Assembly: GCF_000785555.1 (NCBI RefSeq)
Contig: NZ_CP009129.1
Span: forward strand, 2,542,001-2,606,000
DNA length: 64,000 nucleotides
Reading direction: 5' to 3'
Source: Planococcus sp. PAMC 21323
GTDB lineage: Bacteria > Bacillota > Bacilli > Bacillales_A > Planococcaceae
Shown here: positions 10,425 through 19,191 of the stretch, piece after piece
How the letters are laid out: each line of letters starts with the position of its first letter
Position numbering within the stretch: position 1 is the stretch's first letter
The notes under the pieces: generated by a model
The model's database searches: none
The model's input: the letters and a program-made list of their open reading frames with translations, nothing else
What the model was told of the DNA's origin: nothing
Position numbers and translations under genes: made by a program

Positions 10425-10559
10425 TAAGCTGTCGATAGCACATCACTTCCTTTAGTTTCTTTTATGGAATTATACAGGTATTATATAACGAATGAAAATC
10501 GTAAAGCATTCAATTTTTGCGTTATTGTGTTACAATGATAGAAAAATAAGGGTGATTTT

Positions 10560-10742
10560 GTGAACAAACAGGAATTGGAGTATGCGATTGCTGAACTGAA
10601 GATGGATTATGTCCGCCATCAAGGTGATATCGAGAAGCTAGAAACGACTGGACACGCCGGTATGGTGGAGAAAGCCGAATTGCGTTTGGAAAAAATGGAA
10701 CTACAACTTGCGGAACTAAACAAAAAACTCGCGGATCTGTAA
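10560..10742 (+). CDS. SE1832-family small coiled-coil protein
   Basis: 60 residues, mostly charged and heptad-like (EKAELRLEKMELQLAELNKKL), predicted as one coiled coil. It matches the short SE1832 family of unknown function found in staphylococci and bacilli. GTG start at 10560 behind AAGGGTGA. An extended -10 (TGTTACAAT, 10528-10536) lies upstream. The stop codon is inside the terminator hairpin, so the message is very compact. The ABC-F gene follows 37 bp later with its own ribosome-binding site and may be reached by read-through. Confidence 0.8.
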   Translation: MNKQELEYAIAELKMDYVRHQGDIEKLETTGHAGMVEKAELRLEKMELQLAELNKKLADL

Positions 10743-10756
10743 CCGCGGTTTTTTTT
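10730..10756 (+). terminator. Terminator overlapping the SE1832 stop codon
   Basis: CGCGG (10730-10734) / CCGCG (10743-10747) stem followed by eight T (10749-10756). The TAA stop lies in the loop. Confidence 0.8.
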
Positions 10757-10779
10757 ATGATAATGGAGGAATTTATTAA

Positions 10780-12345
10780 ATGAGTTTATTAACAGTAGAA
10801 AATTTAAGTCACACGTTCGGGGATCGGACCCTTTTTAACGATGTCTCGTTCCGTTTAGTCGAAGGTGAACATGTTGGATTAGTTGGAGCAAATGGTGTCG
10901 GTAAATCGACTATGATGAATATTATAACAGGCAAAATCATTCATGATGATGGACGCGTAGAATGGCAACCACGTACACATTATGGATATTTAGATCAGCA
11001 CACACAGTTGCAACCTGGACGTTCAATTCGTAAAACGCTTCAAGATGCGTTCTTGCCTCTTTATAAAAAAGAAGCCGAGTTGAATGATATCGCGATGCAA
11101 ATGGGCGATGCAGATCCGGATCGTTTAGAAGAATTACTCGAGCAAATGGCTGAAGCACAAGACGCTTTAGACGCTGGCGACTTTTACACATTAGACGGCA
11201 AAGTTGAAGAAATTGCGCGCGGTTTAGGTCTCGATGCAATTGGACTTGAACGCAACGTAGAAGCTCTTTCAGGTGGACAACGTACTAAGCTATTGCTTGC
11301 GAAATTGCTTCTTGAAAAACCGAAAGTTTTGCTATTAGATGAGCCTACCAACTATCTTGACGAAGAGCATATTCAATGGCTCGTTAATTATTTGAAAAAC
11401 TATCCGCATGCGTTCTTATTGATTTCGCATGATACAGAGTTTATGAGCAGTGTTACTGATGTTATATTCCACTTGGAATTTTCACGTTTAACACGCTATA
11501 CGGCAACGTATGAAAAGTTCATCGAGCTTGCTGAATTGAGCAAAAAGCAACATTTAGAAGCTTATGAAAAACAAGAAGATATGATTAAGAAAACCGAGAC
11601 CTTTATTGCGAAAAATAAAGCTCGTGCCTCTACTACTGGCCGTGCTAAGTCTCGTCAGAAGCAATTAGATCGTATGGATCGTATTGAAAAACCAGAAATT
11701 GCGGCAAAGCCACAATTTGCATTTAAAGAAACACGTAGCCCGAGTCGTTATGTTGTAGAAGCCGAATCTCTTTCAATTGGTTACGACAAACCACTTTTAC
11801 CACCATTGACATTTATGATTGAACGTGGTGAAAAAATTGCACTTGTTGGTATGAACGGTGTTGGTAAATCGACGCTACTTAAAACCATGCTTGGCAAAAT
11901 TAAACCTCTCGATGGCGATGTTCTTCGCGGAGAATATTTGACGCCTAGCTATTTTGAACAAGAAGTGAAAGCACCAACCCATACCCCACTTGATGAAATT
12001 TGGTCAGCTTATCCGAGCATGGACCAAGGTCAAGTACGCGGAGCACTTGCTCGAACAGGTTTGAAAAACGAACATATTTCACGTCCAATGACGCATTTGA
12101 GTGGTGGCGAACAAGCCAAAGTCCGCCTTTGTAAATTGATGATGGAAGAAAGCAATTGGCTAATTTTTGATGAGCCAACCAATCACTTGGACATCAATGC
12201 AAAAGCTGAACTTAAACGTGCAATGCAAGCTTATAAAGGAACGATTGTTTTGGTCAGTCACGAACCTGATTTCTACGAAGGACTCGCAACAAAAGTCTGG
12301 AATGTAGAAGAATGGATTGCAGCTGGAAAACCAGAAGAAGCTTAA
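10780..12345 (+). CDS. ABC-F family ATPase (YfmM-like)
   Basis: 521 residues, two ABC ATPase domains and no transmembrane segment, as in ribosome-associated ABC-F proteins. Domain 1: Walker A GANGVGKST (about 36-44), signature LSGGQRT, Walker B LLLDEPTNYLDE. Domain 2: Walker A GMNGVGKST (about 358-366), signature LSGGEQA, Walker B LIFDEPTNHLDI. A basic interdomain linker (about 245-320) contains KARASTTGRAKSRQKQL. Family members act at the ribosomal E site in translation or antibiotic protection; which role applies here is not shown. ATG 10780 with GGAGGA upstream. Closest to B. subtilis YfmM by my recollection of that sequence. Confidence 0.9.
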   Translation: MSLLTVENLSHTFGDRTLFNDVSFRLVEGEHVGLVGANGVGKSTMMNIITGKIIHDDGRVEWQPRTHYGYLDQHTQLQPGRSIRKTLQDAFLPLYKKEAELNDIAMQMGDADPDRLEELLEQMAEAQDALDAGDFYTLDGKVEEIARGLGLDAIGLERNVEALSGGQRTKLLLAKLLLEKPKVLLLDEPTNYLDEEHIQWLVNYLKNYPHAFLLISHDTEFMSSVTDVIFHLEFSRLTRYTATYEKFIELAELSKKQHLEAYEKQEDMIKKTETFIAKNKARASTTGRAKSRQKQLDRMDRIEKPEIAAKPQFAFKETRSPSRYVVEAESLSIGYDKPLLPPLTFMIERGEKIALVGMNGVGKSTLLKTMLGKIKPLDGDVLRGEYLTPSYFEQEVKAPTHTPLDEIWSAYPSMDQGQVRGALARTGLKNEHISRPMTHLSGGEQAKVRLCKLMMEESNWLIFDEPTNHLDINAKAELKRAMQAYKGTIVLVSHEPDFYEGLATKVWNVEEWIAAGKPEEA

Positions 12346-12350
12346 ACTAA

Positions 12351-12403
12351 AAAAGGGCTATTCCTGAAGGTCATGAACATGACTTTCGGGGATAGCCTTT
12401 TTT
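12351..12403. terminator. Bidirectional terminator between ABC-F and PLD-like genes
   Basis: Long imperfect stem (GGGCTATTCCTGAAGGTCATG arm with its complement ending GATAGCC), with A-run on the left and T-run on the right, serving both convergent genes. Confidence 0.85.
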
Positions 12404-12408
12404 CTTTA

Positions 12409-13863
12409 TTAGTATGTCGTCAGTTTGAATAACTTTTGGAAACCATATATTCCACGTTGCCAGAATGTTAGGTTATCTTGATACTCTTCGACATCTAATG
12501 TGTAAAGAGCATCTTCATTATTCCACAGTCGATCAAAATAAGTTGTCATCTCTTCCGTCAATTCACTGTCATTTGGAGCTAAAATGCGAATCGTACTTTC
12601 CATATTGTAATCATTAAATGCCCGTTCTGTATAATTAGTCGATCCACCCATAACCATCGTTTCATCTGCTGTTTGGATCATGATTGATTTGGTGTGGAAC
12701 TGTCCCACAATCGCGTTGTACCAGCGTACCTGAATACGATCTTCTGACTCTGCTAACATTTCGTGGACGACTGGTCGATTTGGTAATCCAGTTTTCTCAG
12801 TACCAAAAGCATTTTCGTTGGCATCTAATATTAAGCGTACTTCCACTCCACGATTGGCAGCATCCGTCAAAGCACGAACAACGCTGCTTTCTGAAATATA
12901 GAACATTGCCAGATGGATTGAATCGCCTTCCGTTGTTTTTTCGATATCCGACAGCAAAGCATCCAATACTTTTCGCTCAGTCAAATATTGTACTTGGTAG
13001 TCTCCTTGTTGTTCTTTAGCTTCTATTCTTGGGAAATCAGGTCCTCCTGAATAGCGAGATACCGCTTCTTCTGCCTCGAGAATATCATTGATCACCGGAC
13101 CGCTAACTTTAAATGCCATATTGCCATGTAAACCGCTGGCATTATGAGGATTTGCAGAACTGATAATGGCTTCTTTTTCAGTAATGACTGCTTTTCGGTG
13201 ATTGGCTTTAATGTTCATCATTTTTAAATAAGAAGATAAGGTTAAATCAGGTGCATCACTCGACATGCCATTTGGTACCCATCCGTTTCCTCCGGCATCA
13301 AACCATTGGAAAATGACACGGTACAACCCAGAATAAAGAGGCGTGGAATCGCGCAATTTATCCAAATCAGTAATGATTACCTCGACACCTGCTTGTTCTA
13401 GTGTATCTAAAAATTGACTTTCATAAGAACCATAACCAATATTGATTGGGTCCGTAATAAAGTATATTGGCATATCCGGATTTTTTTCTTTTTTGTCGAG
13501 CAAATGATTTGTCAACGTTTCTGCAACTGCAGGAAAATCTGTTTTCAAATCATTGTAATTATCGAACAGAAAAAGATCGATAACGATAAACTCTTCTGCT
13601 TGGTCGATCATGTTATAAATTTCATTGAATATCCGTAGTTCACTCTCTGTTTCCGTGCCTTCTTTGTCTTGTGCATAAGACAAATCGTAAAGCATCTCTA
13701 CTTTTTCTACATTATGAAGATCACCCTGACTTGAAACGCCTTCAGGCAATGGTTTAACTGTTTGCCAAACGATAACTAAAATATAAAGGAATGCTAGAAT
13801 CCCAATAACTCCCATAATAACCCGCTTTTTCTTACTCCAATTTTGAAATTTTTTCTTTTTCAT
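12409..13863 (-). CDS. Membrane-anchored phospholipase D-like protein
   Basis: 484 residues. One N-terminal transmembrane helix (about 14-34) after a Lys-rich start, then two PLD half-domains. The first HxK motif is NHRKAVI (about 229) followed by SSANPHNASG; the second is FHTKSIMI (about 395) followed by GGSTNYTERAF. This is the cardiolipin-synthase/PLD superfamily pattern, but length and architecture differ from ClsA, so the substrate (phospholipid or nucleic acid) is open. The catalytic part is predicted outside the membrane. ATG 13863 with GGGGGC-type ribosome-binding site. It lies downstream of an ECF sigma gene on the same strand, with a terminator between. Confidence 0.8.
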   Translation of the reverse strand: MKKKKFQNWSKKKRVIMGVIGILAFLYILVIVWQTVKPLPEGVSSQGDLHNVEKVEMLYDLSYAQDKEGTETESELRIFNEIYNMIDQAEEFIVIDLFLFDNYNDLKTDFPAVAETLTNHLLDKKEKNPDMPIYFITDPINIGYGSYESQFLDTLEQAGVEVIITDLDKLRDSTPLYSGLYRVIFQWFDAGGNGWVPNGMSSDAPDLTLSSYLKMMNIKANHRKAVITEKEAIISSANPHNASGLHGNMAFKVSGPVINDILEAEEAVSRYSGGPDFPRIEAKEQQGDYQVQYLTERKVLDALLSDIEKTTEGDSIHLAMFYISESSVVRALTDAANRGVEVRLILDANENAFGTEKTGLPNRPVVHEMLAESEDRIQVRWYNAIVGQFHTKSIMIQTADETMVMGGSTNYTERAFNDYNMESTIRILAPNDSELTEEMTTYFDRLWNNEDALYTLDVEEYQDNLTFWQRGIYGFQKLFKLTTY

Positions 13864-13925
13864 GATCCTGCCCCCTTCAGTCCATTATAACCAGTAAGAG
13901 CACAAAACCGTCATGAAAATTTCCA

Positions 13926-13952
13926 CAAAAAAAAAAAAACCGAAAAATCGGT
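13926..13952 (-). terminator. Terminator of the ECF sigma gene
   Basis: AACCGA (13937-13942) / TCGGTT (13947-13952) with a 12-A tract on the plus strand, giving a long U-run on the minus strand. Confidence 0.8.
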
Positions 13953-13959
13953 TGTTTTT

Positions 13960-14496
13960 TTACATTGCTACTACATATTCACGCGTTCGGTCATCGTCCA
14001 TTAACATATCTTTTAATCGTTGTTTTCCACGGAACAAACGTGATTTTACTGTACCAATCGATACTTTCATAACATCTGCAATTTCAATCAACGAATATTG
14101 ATGAACATAAAAGTATAAAATAGTCGTGCGGTAAATTGTATCAAGCTCTGCAATTTTATGGCGAATCATAACGGACACGTCTTGAGTTTCTAGTATTTCA
14201 GATACACCTGCTGAATCTGAAGGAATCAAGTCAAGCAACGAAACATCCAAACCTTCTGGCTGCTGAATCATGTGCTTGCTACGTCTTACATTTTTGCGGT
14301 AACGATCACGGAACGTATTCATACAGATTGTTGTTAACCACGCTTTCACATGATCTACTTCGGCAATTGAAGATTCATAACGTACCACTTTTAACCAAAC
14401 TTCTTGCATCAAATCTTCAGCTTCCGCTTTATTGCGTGTTAGTTTCAAACATAAATGGTAGATATAACGATTATATTCTGTATATAAAGTCTCCAT
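13960..14496 (-). CDS. ECF-type RNA polymerase sigma factor
   Basis: 178 residues. Region 2 spans about 1-65 with DLMQEVWLKVVRY and the -10-recognising AWLTTICMNTFRDRYRK; region 4 spans about 115-165 with a helix-turn-helix (YSLIEIADVMKVSIGTVKSR). The linker lacks region 3, as in ECF factors. No anti-sigma gene follows: the gene ends at a strong terminator and both flanking genes are unrelated. Control may therefore rest on a distant anti-sigma, on transcription, or on other proteins. ATG 14496 with GGGGGC upstream. Which ECF group it belongs to I cannot say. Confidence 0.9.
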   Translation of the reverse strand: METLYTEYNRYIYHLCLKLTRNKAEAEDLMQEVWLKVVRYESSIAEVDHVKAWLTTICMNTFRDRYRKNVRRSKHMIQQPEGLDVSLLDLIPSDSAGVSEILETQDVSVMIRHKIAELDTIYRTTILYFYVHQYSLIEIADVMKVSIGTVKSRLFRGKQRLKDMLMDDDRTREYVVAM

Positions 14497-14652
14497 GATC
14501 GTGCCCCCGTCTGTTATATTATCGAGCGAAGCTAATTTTGCTTCCGCTTTCTCTTATAACTCTATATTGCCGGAGTTGTACCTTTCACTCTATCGCTTCT
14601 ACTTTCATTCTCCTTACAATTGTGTAATAAAGGGAACTTTTTATTATTTACC

Positions 14653-14682
14653 AAAAAAAGATACCTGTCCGGAGACAGGTAT
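14653..14682 (-). terminator. Terminator of the CNNM/CorC gene
   Basis: ATACCTGTC (14661-14669) / GACAGGTAT (14674-14682), tetraloop CGGA, minus-strand U-run of seven. Confidence 0.85.
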
Positions 14683-14685
14683 GTT

Positions 14686-15933
14686 TTAAGCCAACACTTC
14701 TTCTACTTCTTCTTTTTTGGTAATGGTCAAACGGACGATGCGGTTACGGTCCATTTCGTTGATTTCCACGTGTAGGTTTTCGTATGTGAACTCTTCGCCT
14801 TCGTCTGGCACATGTCCCAATTGCTGCATAACAAAGCCGGCGATCGTATCGTGGTCATTTGGTACTTCTACTTTGAACATGTCGTTTACATCTTCAATTT
14901 CTAGTCGCCCATGACAAGACAATACTTCGTCTGTCATTTCAAAAACTAGTTCGTCATCTTCCTCGTCTGTTTCATCTTCGATATCTTGACCAATCATTTC
15001 TTCAATAATGTCTTCATGCGTCACAATACCGAGTGTGCCGCCGTACTCGTCAAGAATAACAGCCATATGTTTTTTCTTCGCCATCATCATTTTAAAGACT
15101 TTTTCAACACTAACAGATTGCACAACGAATAATGGATTGTCGTCCATCAATTCTTCTAACGTTAAGTTCGGGTTCATCGACCATTCAATTAGTTTCTTCG
15201 AATAAAACAATCCAACAACGTTGTCCATGCTTTCTTCATAAACAGGATAACGTGTATATGAAGAATCCAAAATCAAATCACGAACTTCTTCATATGTTGA
15301 GTCGAGAGCAATCCCTACCGTATCGGTACGGTGAGTAGACATAACGTCTGATACGTCTTTGTGAGGGAAATCTAGTACACCTTTAATTCGTTCAGATTCG
15401 TCTTCTTCAAACGTACCTTCCGTAGATGCAATATCAACCATCGTACGCAATTCCTCTTTCGTCATCGTTGCTTCTTTCACAGTACCTTTTGAAATGATAC
15501 GAATAAACACATTCGTAAATTGCGCTAGTAACCAAGTAAGCGGCCTTAAAATAACCACCATAAAACTGATGACTGGGAAAACAATATAAGCTACTTTGTC
15601 AGCAAATGTCGCTGAAATTGTTTTCGGCAAAACTTCACCAAAAATTATCAAAACCACAGTTAAAATAGCAGTGGCAACGCCAACTTCCCACCCTCTCGAA
15701 ATGGCGATCATTGTTACTAATGTTGGCAACATGATGTTGGCAATATTATTACCGATTAAAATGGTTGTAATCATTCGGTCCGGCTTCGCAATTAACTTCT
15801 GCAGTTTCTGCGCCTTGGCATCACCCTGCTCTGCGCGAAGATGGACCTTCATCCTATTTACTGCAGTTAATGCCGTTTCGCTTCCCGATAAGAAAAACGA
15901 CATGACTAAAAATATCCCTAATGCTATAAACAA
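14686..15933 (-). CDS. CNNM/CorC-family transporter (DUF21-CBS-CorC_HlyC), MpfA/YhdP-like
   Basis: 415 residues from TTG 15933, chosen because GGAGG lies 8 bp upstream; the longer frame to GTG 15960 has no ribosome-binding site and contains that GGAGG. N-terminal DUF21 membrane domain (about 1-170, with SGSETALTAVNR), two CBS repeats (about 195-315, with DVMSTHRTD and GTLGIVTHEDIIEEMIG) and a C-terminal CorC_HlyC domain ending in DTIAGFVMQQLGHVP. Family members in Bacillus take part in magnesium efflux; the hemolysin name is historical. Predicted in the cytoplasmic membrane. Confidence 0.88.
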   Translation of the reverse strand: MFIALGIFLVMSFFLSGSETALTAVNRMKVHLRAEQGDAKAQKLQKLIAKPDRMITTILIGNNIANIMLPTLVTMIAISRGWEVGVATAILTVVLIIFGEVLPKTISATFADKVAYIVFPVISFMVVILRPLTWLLAQFTNVFIRIISKGTVKEATMTKEELRTMVDIASTEGTFEEDESERIKGVLDFPHKDVSDVMSTHRTDTVGIALDSTYEEVRDLILDSSYTRYPVYEESMDNVVGLFYSKKLIEWSMNPNLTLEELMDDNPLFVVQSVSVEKVFKMMMAKKKHMAVILDEYGGTLGIVTHEDIIEEMIGQDIEDETDEEDDELVFEMTDEVLSCHGRLEIEDVNDMFKVEVPNDHDTIAGFVMQQLGHVPDEGEEFTYENLHVEINEMDRNRIVRLTITKKEEVEEVLA

Positions 15934-16036
15934 TTTTATTTCCTCCAGTGTCATAAACACATAATTTTACGAACTCTTTCCGTAGTAAACACTATACCAT
16001 AGCCAATTTCCTCTTGTCGAAAACCAAAACCTGGTA

Positions 16037-16045
16037 TGTTATAAT
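16037..16045 (+). promoter_or_regulatory. Extended -10 promoter of the M20 peptidase gene
   Basis: TGTTATAAT (TGn plus TATAAT) 38 bp before the ATG. It shows that the usable start is downstream at 16083, not 16014. Confidence 0.6.
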
Positions 16046-16082
16046 TTTTTCAGACATAAATATAATGAATCGAGGGATCTTG

Positions 16083-17459
16083 ATGAATGCTCAAGCAATA
16101 GACCAATATTTTAAAAATAACCGTGAAACACATTTAGAAGAATTAAAAGCATTTTTACGTATTCCTTCTGTCAGTTCTTTATCCGAGCATAAAGAAGATA
16201 TGCAAAAAGGAGCAGAATGGCTAGTGGCTGCTTTAGAAAATGCAGGGCTGGAAAACGCGAAAATCGATGAAACTGATGGACACCCGGTTGTTTATGCAGA
16301 CTGGCTACATGCAGAAGGCAAACCAACAGTACTGGTATACGGCCATTATGACGTGCAACCCGTAGATCCTCTTCACCTTTGGGAAACCGCTCCGTTCGAA
16401 CCACAAGTTCGCGGCAATAAACTGTATGCGCGCGGCGCGAGTGATGATAAAGGACAAGTGTATATGCACGTTAAGGCGATTGAAGCACTCCTACAGCTCA
16501 ATGGTGAATTGCCAGTTAACGTTAAATTTATCATTGAAGGTGAAGAAGAGATTGGCAGTCCGAACCTGCCAAAATACGTTGAAGAAAACCAGGAATTATT
16601 GAAAGCCGATGTTATCGTCATTTCCGATACCGGTATGCAAGGACCTGGTCGCCCTGCAGTATGCTACGGATTACGTGGTCTTGCTGGTATTCAAATTGAT
16701 GTTAAAGGACCGAAAGGCGATTTACATTCCGGACTATATGGCGGCGCCGTTCAAAATCCATTGCATGCAATTGTTGAGATTTTACAATCGTTCCGTAATC
16801 AAGAAGGATTGATTCAAGTAGAAGGATTTTATGATGATGTACTTGAAGTAGCTGATAAAGAACGTGAGGAATTTGCAGCGCTTGAGTTTGACTTAGAGCA
16901 CGAGAAAAAAGAAATTGGAATTTCTGAAGACTTTGGTGAAAAGGGCTATTCATTTGTCGAGCGTACTTGGATTCGTCCAACACTTGAAATTAACGGCATT
17001 ACTGGCGGGTTCTCAGGAGAAGGCATTAAAACGGTTTTACCTGCAGAAGCTAGCACAAAAATCACTTGCCGTTTAGTGCCAAACCAAGACCCTGACGACA
17101 TCGTTGCGAAATTAAAAGCACATGTTGAATCCCATAAACCAGTAGGCGTATCTGTTGAAATTACTGAGTTTGATAAAGGGAAACCGTTCTTAACGCCTTT
17201 TGATCATCCTGCTATTCAAGCAGCTGGCCGCTCTTACGAAAAAGTATATGGCGTACCGACTGCATTTACACGAATGGGCGGATCGATTCCGATCGTTGCT
17301 GCGTTCGATGAAATTTTGGGTTTACCTGTAGTATTGATGGGCTTTGGACTCGCATCTGAAAATTTCCATGCACCAAACGAGCATTTCCATCTTGAGAATT
17401 TCGACAAAGGCCTCCGCGTTATCAGCGACTACCTTTTCGAAGTAGCCGAGTTAAATTAA
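16083..17459 (+). CDS. M20-family dipeptidase
   Basis: 458 residues from ATG 16083; GAGGG precedes it by 6 bp and an extended -10 lies at 16037-16045, which excludes the longer frame from 16014. Metal-binding motifs of M20 are clear: GHYDVQPVDP, GASDDKGQ, EGEEEIGS and, near the C-terminus, a GFGLASENFHAPNEH segment supplying the last His ligand. It should cleave dipeptides or short peptides in the cytoplasm with two metal ions. A terminator follows at 17471-17509. Confidence 0.9.
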   Translation: MNAQAIDQYFKNNRETHLEELKAFLRIPSVSSLSEHKEDMQKGAEWLVAALENAGLENAKIDETDGHPVVYADWLHAEGKPTVLVYGHYDVQPVDPLHLWETAPFEPQVRGNKLYARGASDDKGQVYMHVKAIEALLQLNGELPVNVKFIIEGEEEIGSPNLPKYVEENQELLKADVIVISDTGMQGPGRPAVCYGLRGLAGIQIDVKGPKGDLHSGLYGGAVQNPLHAIVEILQSFRNQEGLIQVEGFYDDVLEVADKEREEFAALEFDLEHEKKEIGISEDFGEKGYSFVERTWIRPTLEINGITGGFSGEGIKTVLPAEASTKITCRLVPNQDPDDIVAKLKAHVESHKPVGVSVEITEFDKGKPFLTPFDHPAIQAAGRSYEKVYGVPTAFTRMGGSIPIVAAFDEILGLPVVLMGFGLASENFHAPNEHFHLENFDKGLRVISDYLFEVAELN

Positions 17460-17470
17460 CTTTCCCTATA

Positions 17471-17509
17471 AAGGCCTTCCCATTATGTAGGGAAGGCCTT
17501 CAATTTTTT
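17471..17509 (+). terminator. Terminator of the M20 dipeptidase gene
   Basis: AAGGCCTTCCC (17471-17481) / GGGAAGGCCTT (17490-17500), then CAATTTTTT. Confidence 0.85.
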
Positions 17510-17533
17510 CTATAGTAAAACTGGAGGTACTTT

Positions 17534-18094
17534 ATGATTGTTTACTGGTTAGTATCCTATTTTATCGGCAATTTACTAACAGCTTGGTGGATCGGTAAAT
17601 GGAAAGGCGTCGATTTACGCCAACAACGTAGTGGGAACCTTGGTGCTAGAAATGCGGGTGTCACTCTCGGAAAGACCGCCTTTTTTTTAACATTTCTCGG
17701 TGATGCTGGTAAAGGAGCATTAGTTGTTTGGATTGGTTTCTTTTTCGACTTCTCCATTTGGGCAATCGCTGTGGCTGGCTTAGCCGTTATTGTTGGGCAT
17801 CTGTTTCCATTTTGGCTCAAATACCGTGGGGGTAAAGGAATTGCAACTTTTATCGGTGTCAGCTTTTGTTTAACACCTGATTTGTTTTTAGTAATGTTTA
17901 TCTTGTTTTTCGCCTTTTATCCTTGGTTAAAAAGTGCGACGCTATCCATGCTAGCAAGTTTTGCAGGATTTATTATAATGGCTTTTTTCCTTCAAGTTTG
18001 GATTGTGGTCTGGCCATTAGTAATGGCAATTATTATTATTGTCATTAAACATAAATACGATATTCAAGAATCCTTTAAAAGCCGGTTTCGTTGA
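17534..18094 (+). CDS. PlsY-family acyltransferase-like membrane protein, divergent
   Basis: 186 residues with about five membrane segments. PlsY motif 1 appears as RSGNLGARNAG, where the usual SGNxGATN has Arg for Thr, and motif 2 as GHLFPFWLKYRGGKGIAT. The third conserved motif (HRxNIxRL) is not kept; the end reads IKHKYDIQESF. PlsY acylates glycerol-3-phosphate with acyl-phosphate in the membrane; with these changes this copy may have another acceptor or be a non-housekeeping paralogue. A second PlsY-like gene is at 54143. ATG 17534 with GGAGG 6 bp upstream. Confidence 0.8.
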   Translation: MIVYWLVSYFIGNLLTAWWIGKWKGVDLRQQRSGNLGARNAGVTLGKTAFFLTFLGDAGKGALVVWIGFFFDFSIWAIAVAGLAVIVGHLFPFWLKYRGGKGIATFIGVSFCLTPDLFLVMFILFFAFYPWLKSATLSMLASFAGFIIMAFFLQVWIVVWPLVMAIIIIVIKHKYDIQESFKSRFR

Positions 18095-18200
18095 GTTTTA
18101 AATAGGTATAAAACCTTTATATAGCTCACACTACCGTTAGAATATTATCCATGGTATAGTTTTTGTATTCTAATTATTCTAAAAAGATAGGGGTTTTTTT

Positions 18201-19058
18201 ATGAAGAAACCGATTGCTTGGATCATTGATACAACAGGATTCGTTACAGAAGAATTTAAAGCTCATCCGGATGTTTACGTCGTTCCCTTAAATATTCACC
18301 TCGGTACGGAAGAATTTATTGATGATGGAATAGATTTAACGAACGAAGACCTTTACAAACGCATTAAAGCATCAACTAGTTTCCCAAAAACCTCCCAGCC
18401 CTCTGCTGGCAAGTTTGCAGAGTTGTATGATCGATTGAAAGAAGAATATGAATGTGCCATTGCTGTTCATGCTTCTGCAAAACTTAGCGGTACTATCGCT
18501 TCTTCTACAGCGGGTGCTGAAATGAGCGACTTTAAAGTTTATACAATCGATTCGCTAGCTTTGTCTTATGGCTTATCCGGCTTGATTGAGCGTGGTCTGA
18601 AACTTCAAGAGCAGGAACATTCAGCCGAAGAAATCGCACTGAAACTTGCAAAAGAAACAGAAAACTTCAGGAACTATATTTTGATTGGCAATTTAACGCA
18701 ACTTTACAAAGGTGGACGCATGAGCGGTGCTCAATATTATTTGGGCAGCTTGCTTCAGATCAAACCAATTGTCCAACTTACTCGTGAAGGCGAGCTACAG
18801 CCTATCGACAAAGTTCGTTCCCATAAAAAAGCTATTCAGTATTTGATTAACCATGCGAAAAAGGATCATGCGGACTTTGGCGTGCGTCGCTTTCAGATTA
18901 TGCATGGCAATGTACTGAAAGAAGCTGAGAACCTGAAACAGCTAGTATTAAAAGAAATTCCTGATGCAGATATATTAATCGGTGATTTAAGTTCTTCACT
19001 TGCCGTTCACGCAGGAGAAGGCACTATCGCATTTCTTTGGAGAAAAGAAACTTTCTAA
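18201..19058 (+). CDS. DegV family fatty-acid-binding protein
   Basis: 285 residues. The DegV fold is recognisable by IIDTTGFVTEEF at the N-terminus, the KTSQPSAGKFAELYD segment, SAKLSGTIASS (fatty-acid carboxylate contact region) and YKGGRMSGAQYYLGSLLQIKPI. FakB-type DegV proteins present fatty acid to the FakA kinase for entry into phospholipid synthesis; FakA is not in the window. The PlsY-like gene just upstream is a suggestive neighbour, since PlsY uses the acyl-phosphate produced by such a system. ATG 18201 behind GGGGT. Confidence 0.9.
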   Translation: MKKPIAWIIDTTGFVTEEFKAHPDVYVVPLNIHLGTEEFIDDGIDLTNEDLYKRIKASTSFPKTSQPSAGKFAELYDRLKEEYECAIAVHASAKLSGTIASSTAGAEMSDFKVYTIDSLALSYGLSGLIERGLKLQEQEHSAEEIALKLAKETENFRNYILIGNLTQLYKGGRMSGAQYYLGSLLQIKPIVQLTREGELQPIDKVRSHKKAIQYLINHAKKDHADFGVRRFQIMHGNVLKEAENLKQLVLKEIPDADILIGDLSSSLAVHAGEGTIAFLWRKETF

Positions 19059-19191
19059 CACATATCAGAGACTAATTGCATATCGCTTGTTTTATTTTTC
19101 AGACTTTTGTCATGAATACAATGGTCCCAACGGATATTCTCGTTTTGTTCTGATACAATAAGAGGAGATGAATAACCGTGAGGTGGATTTA

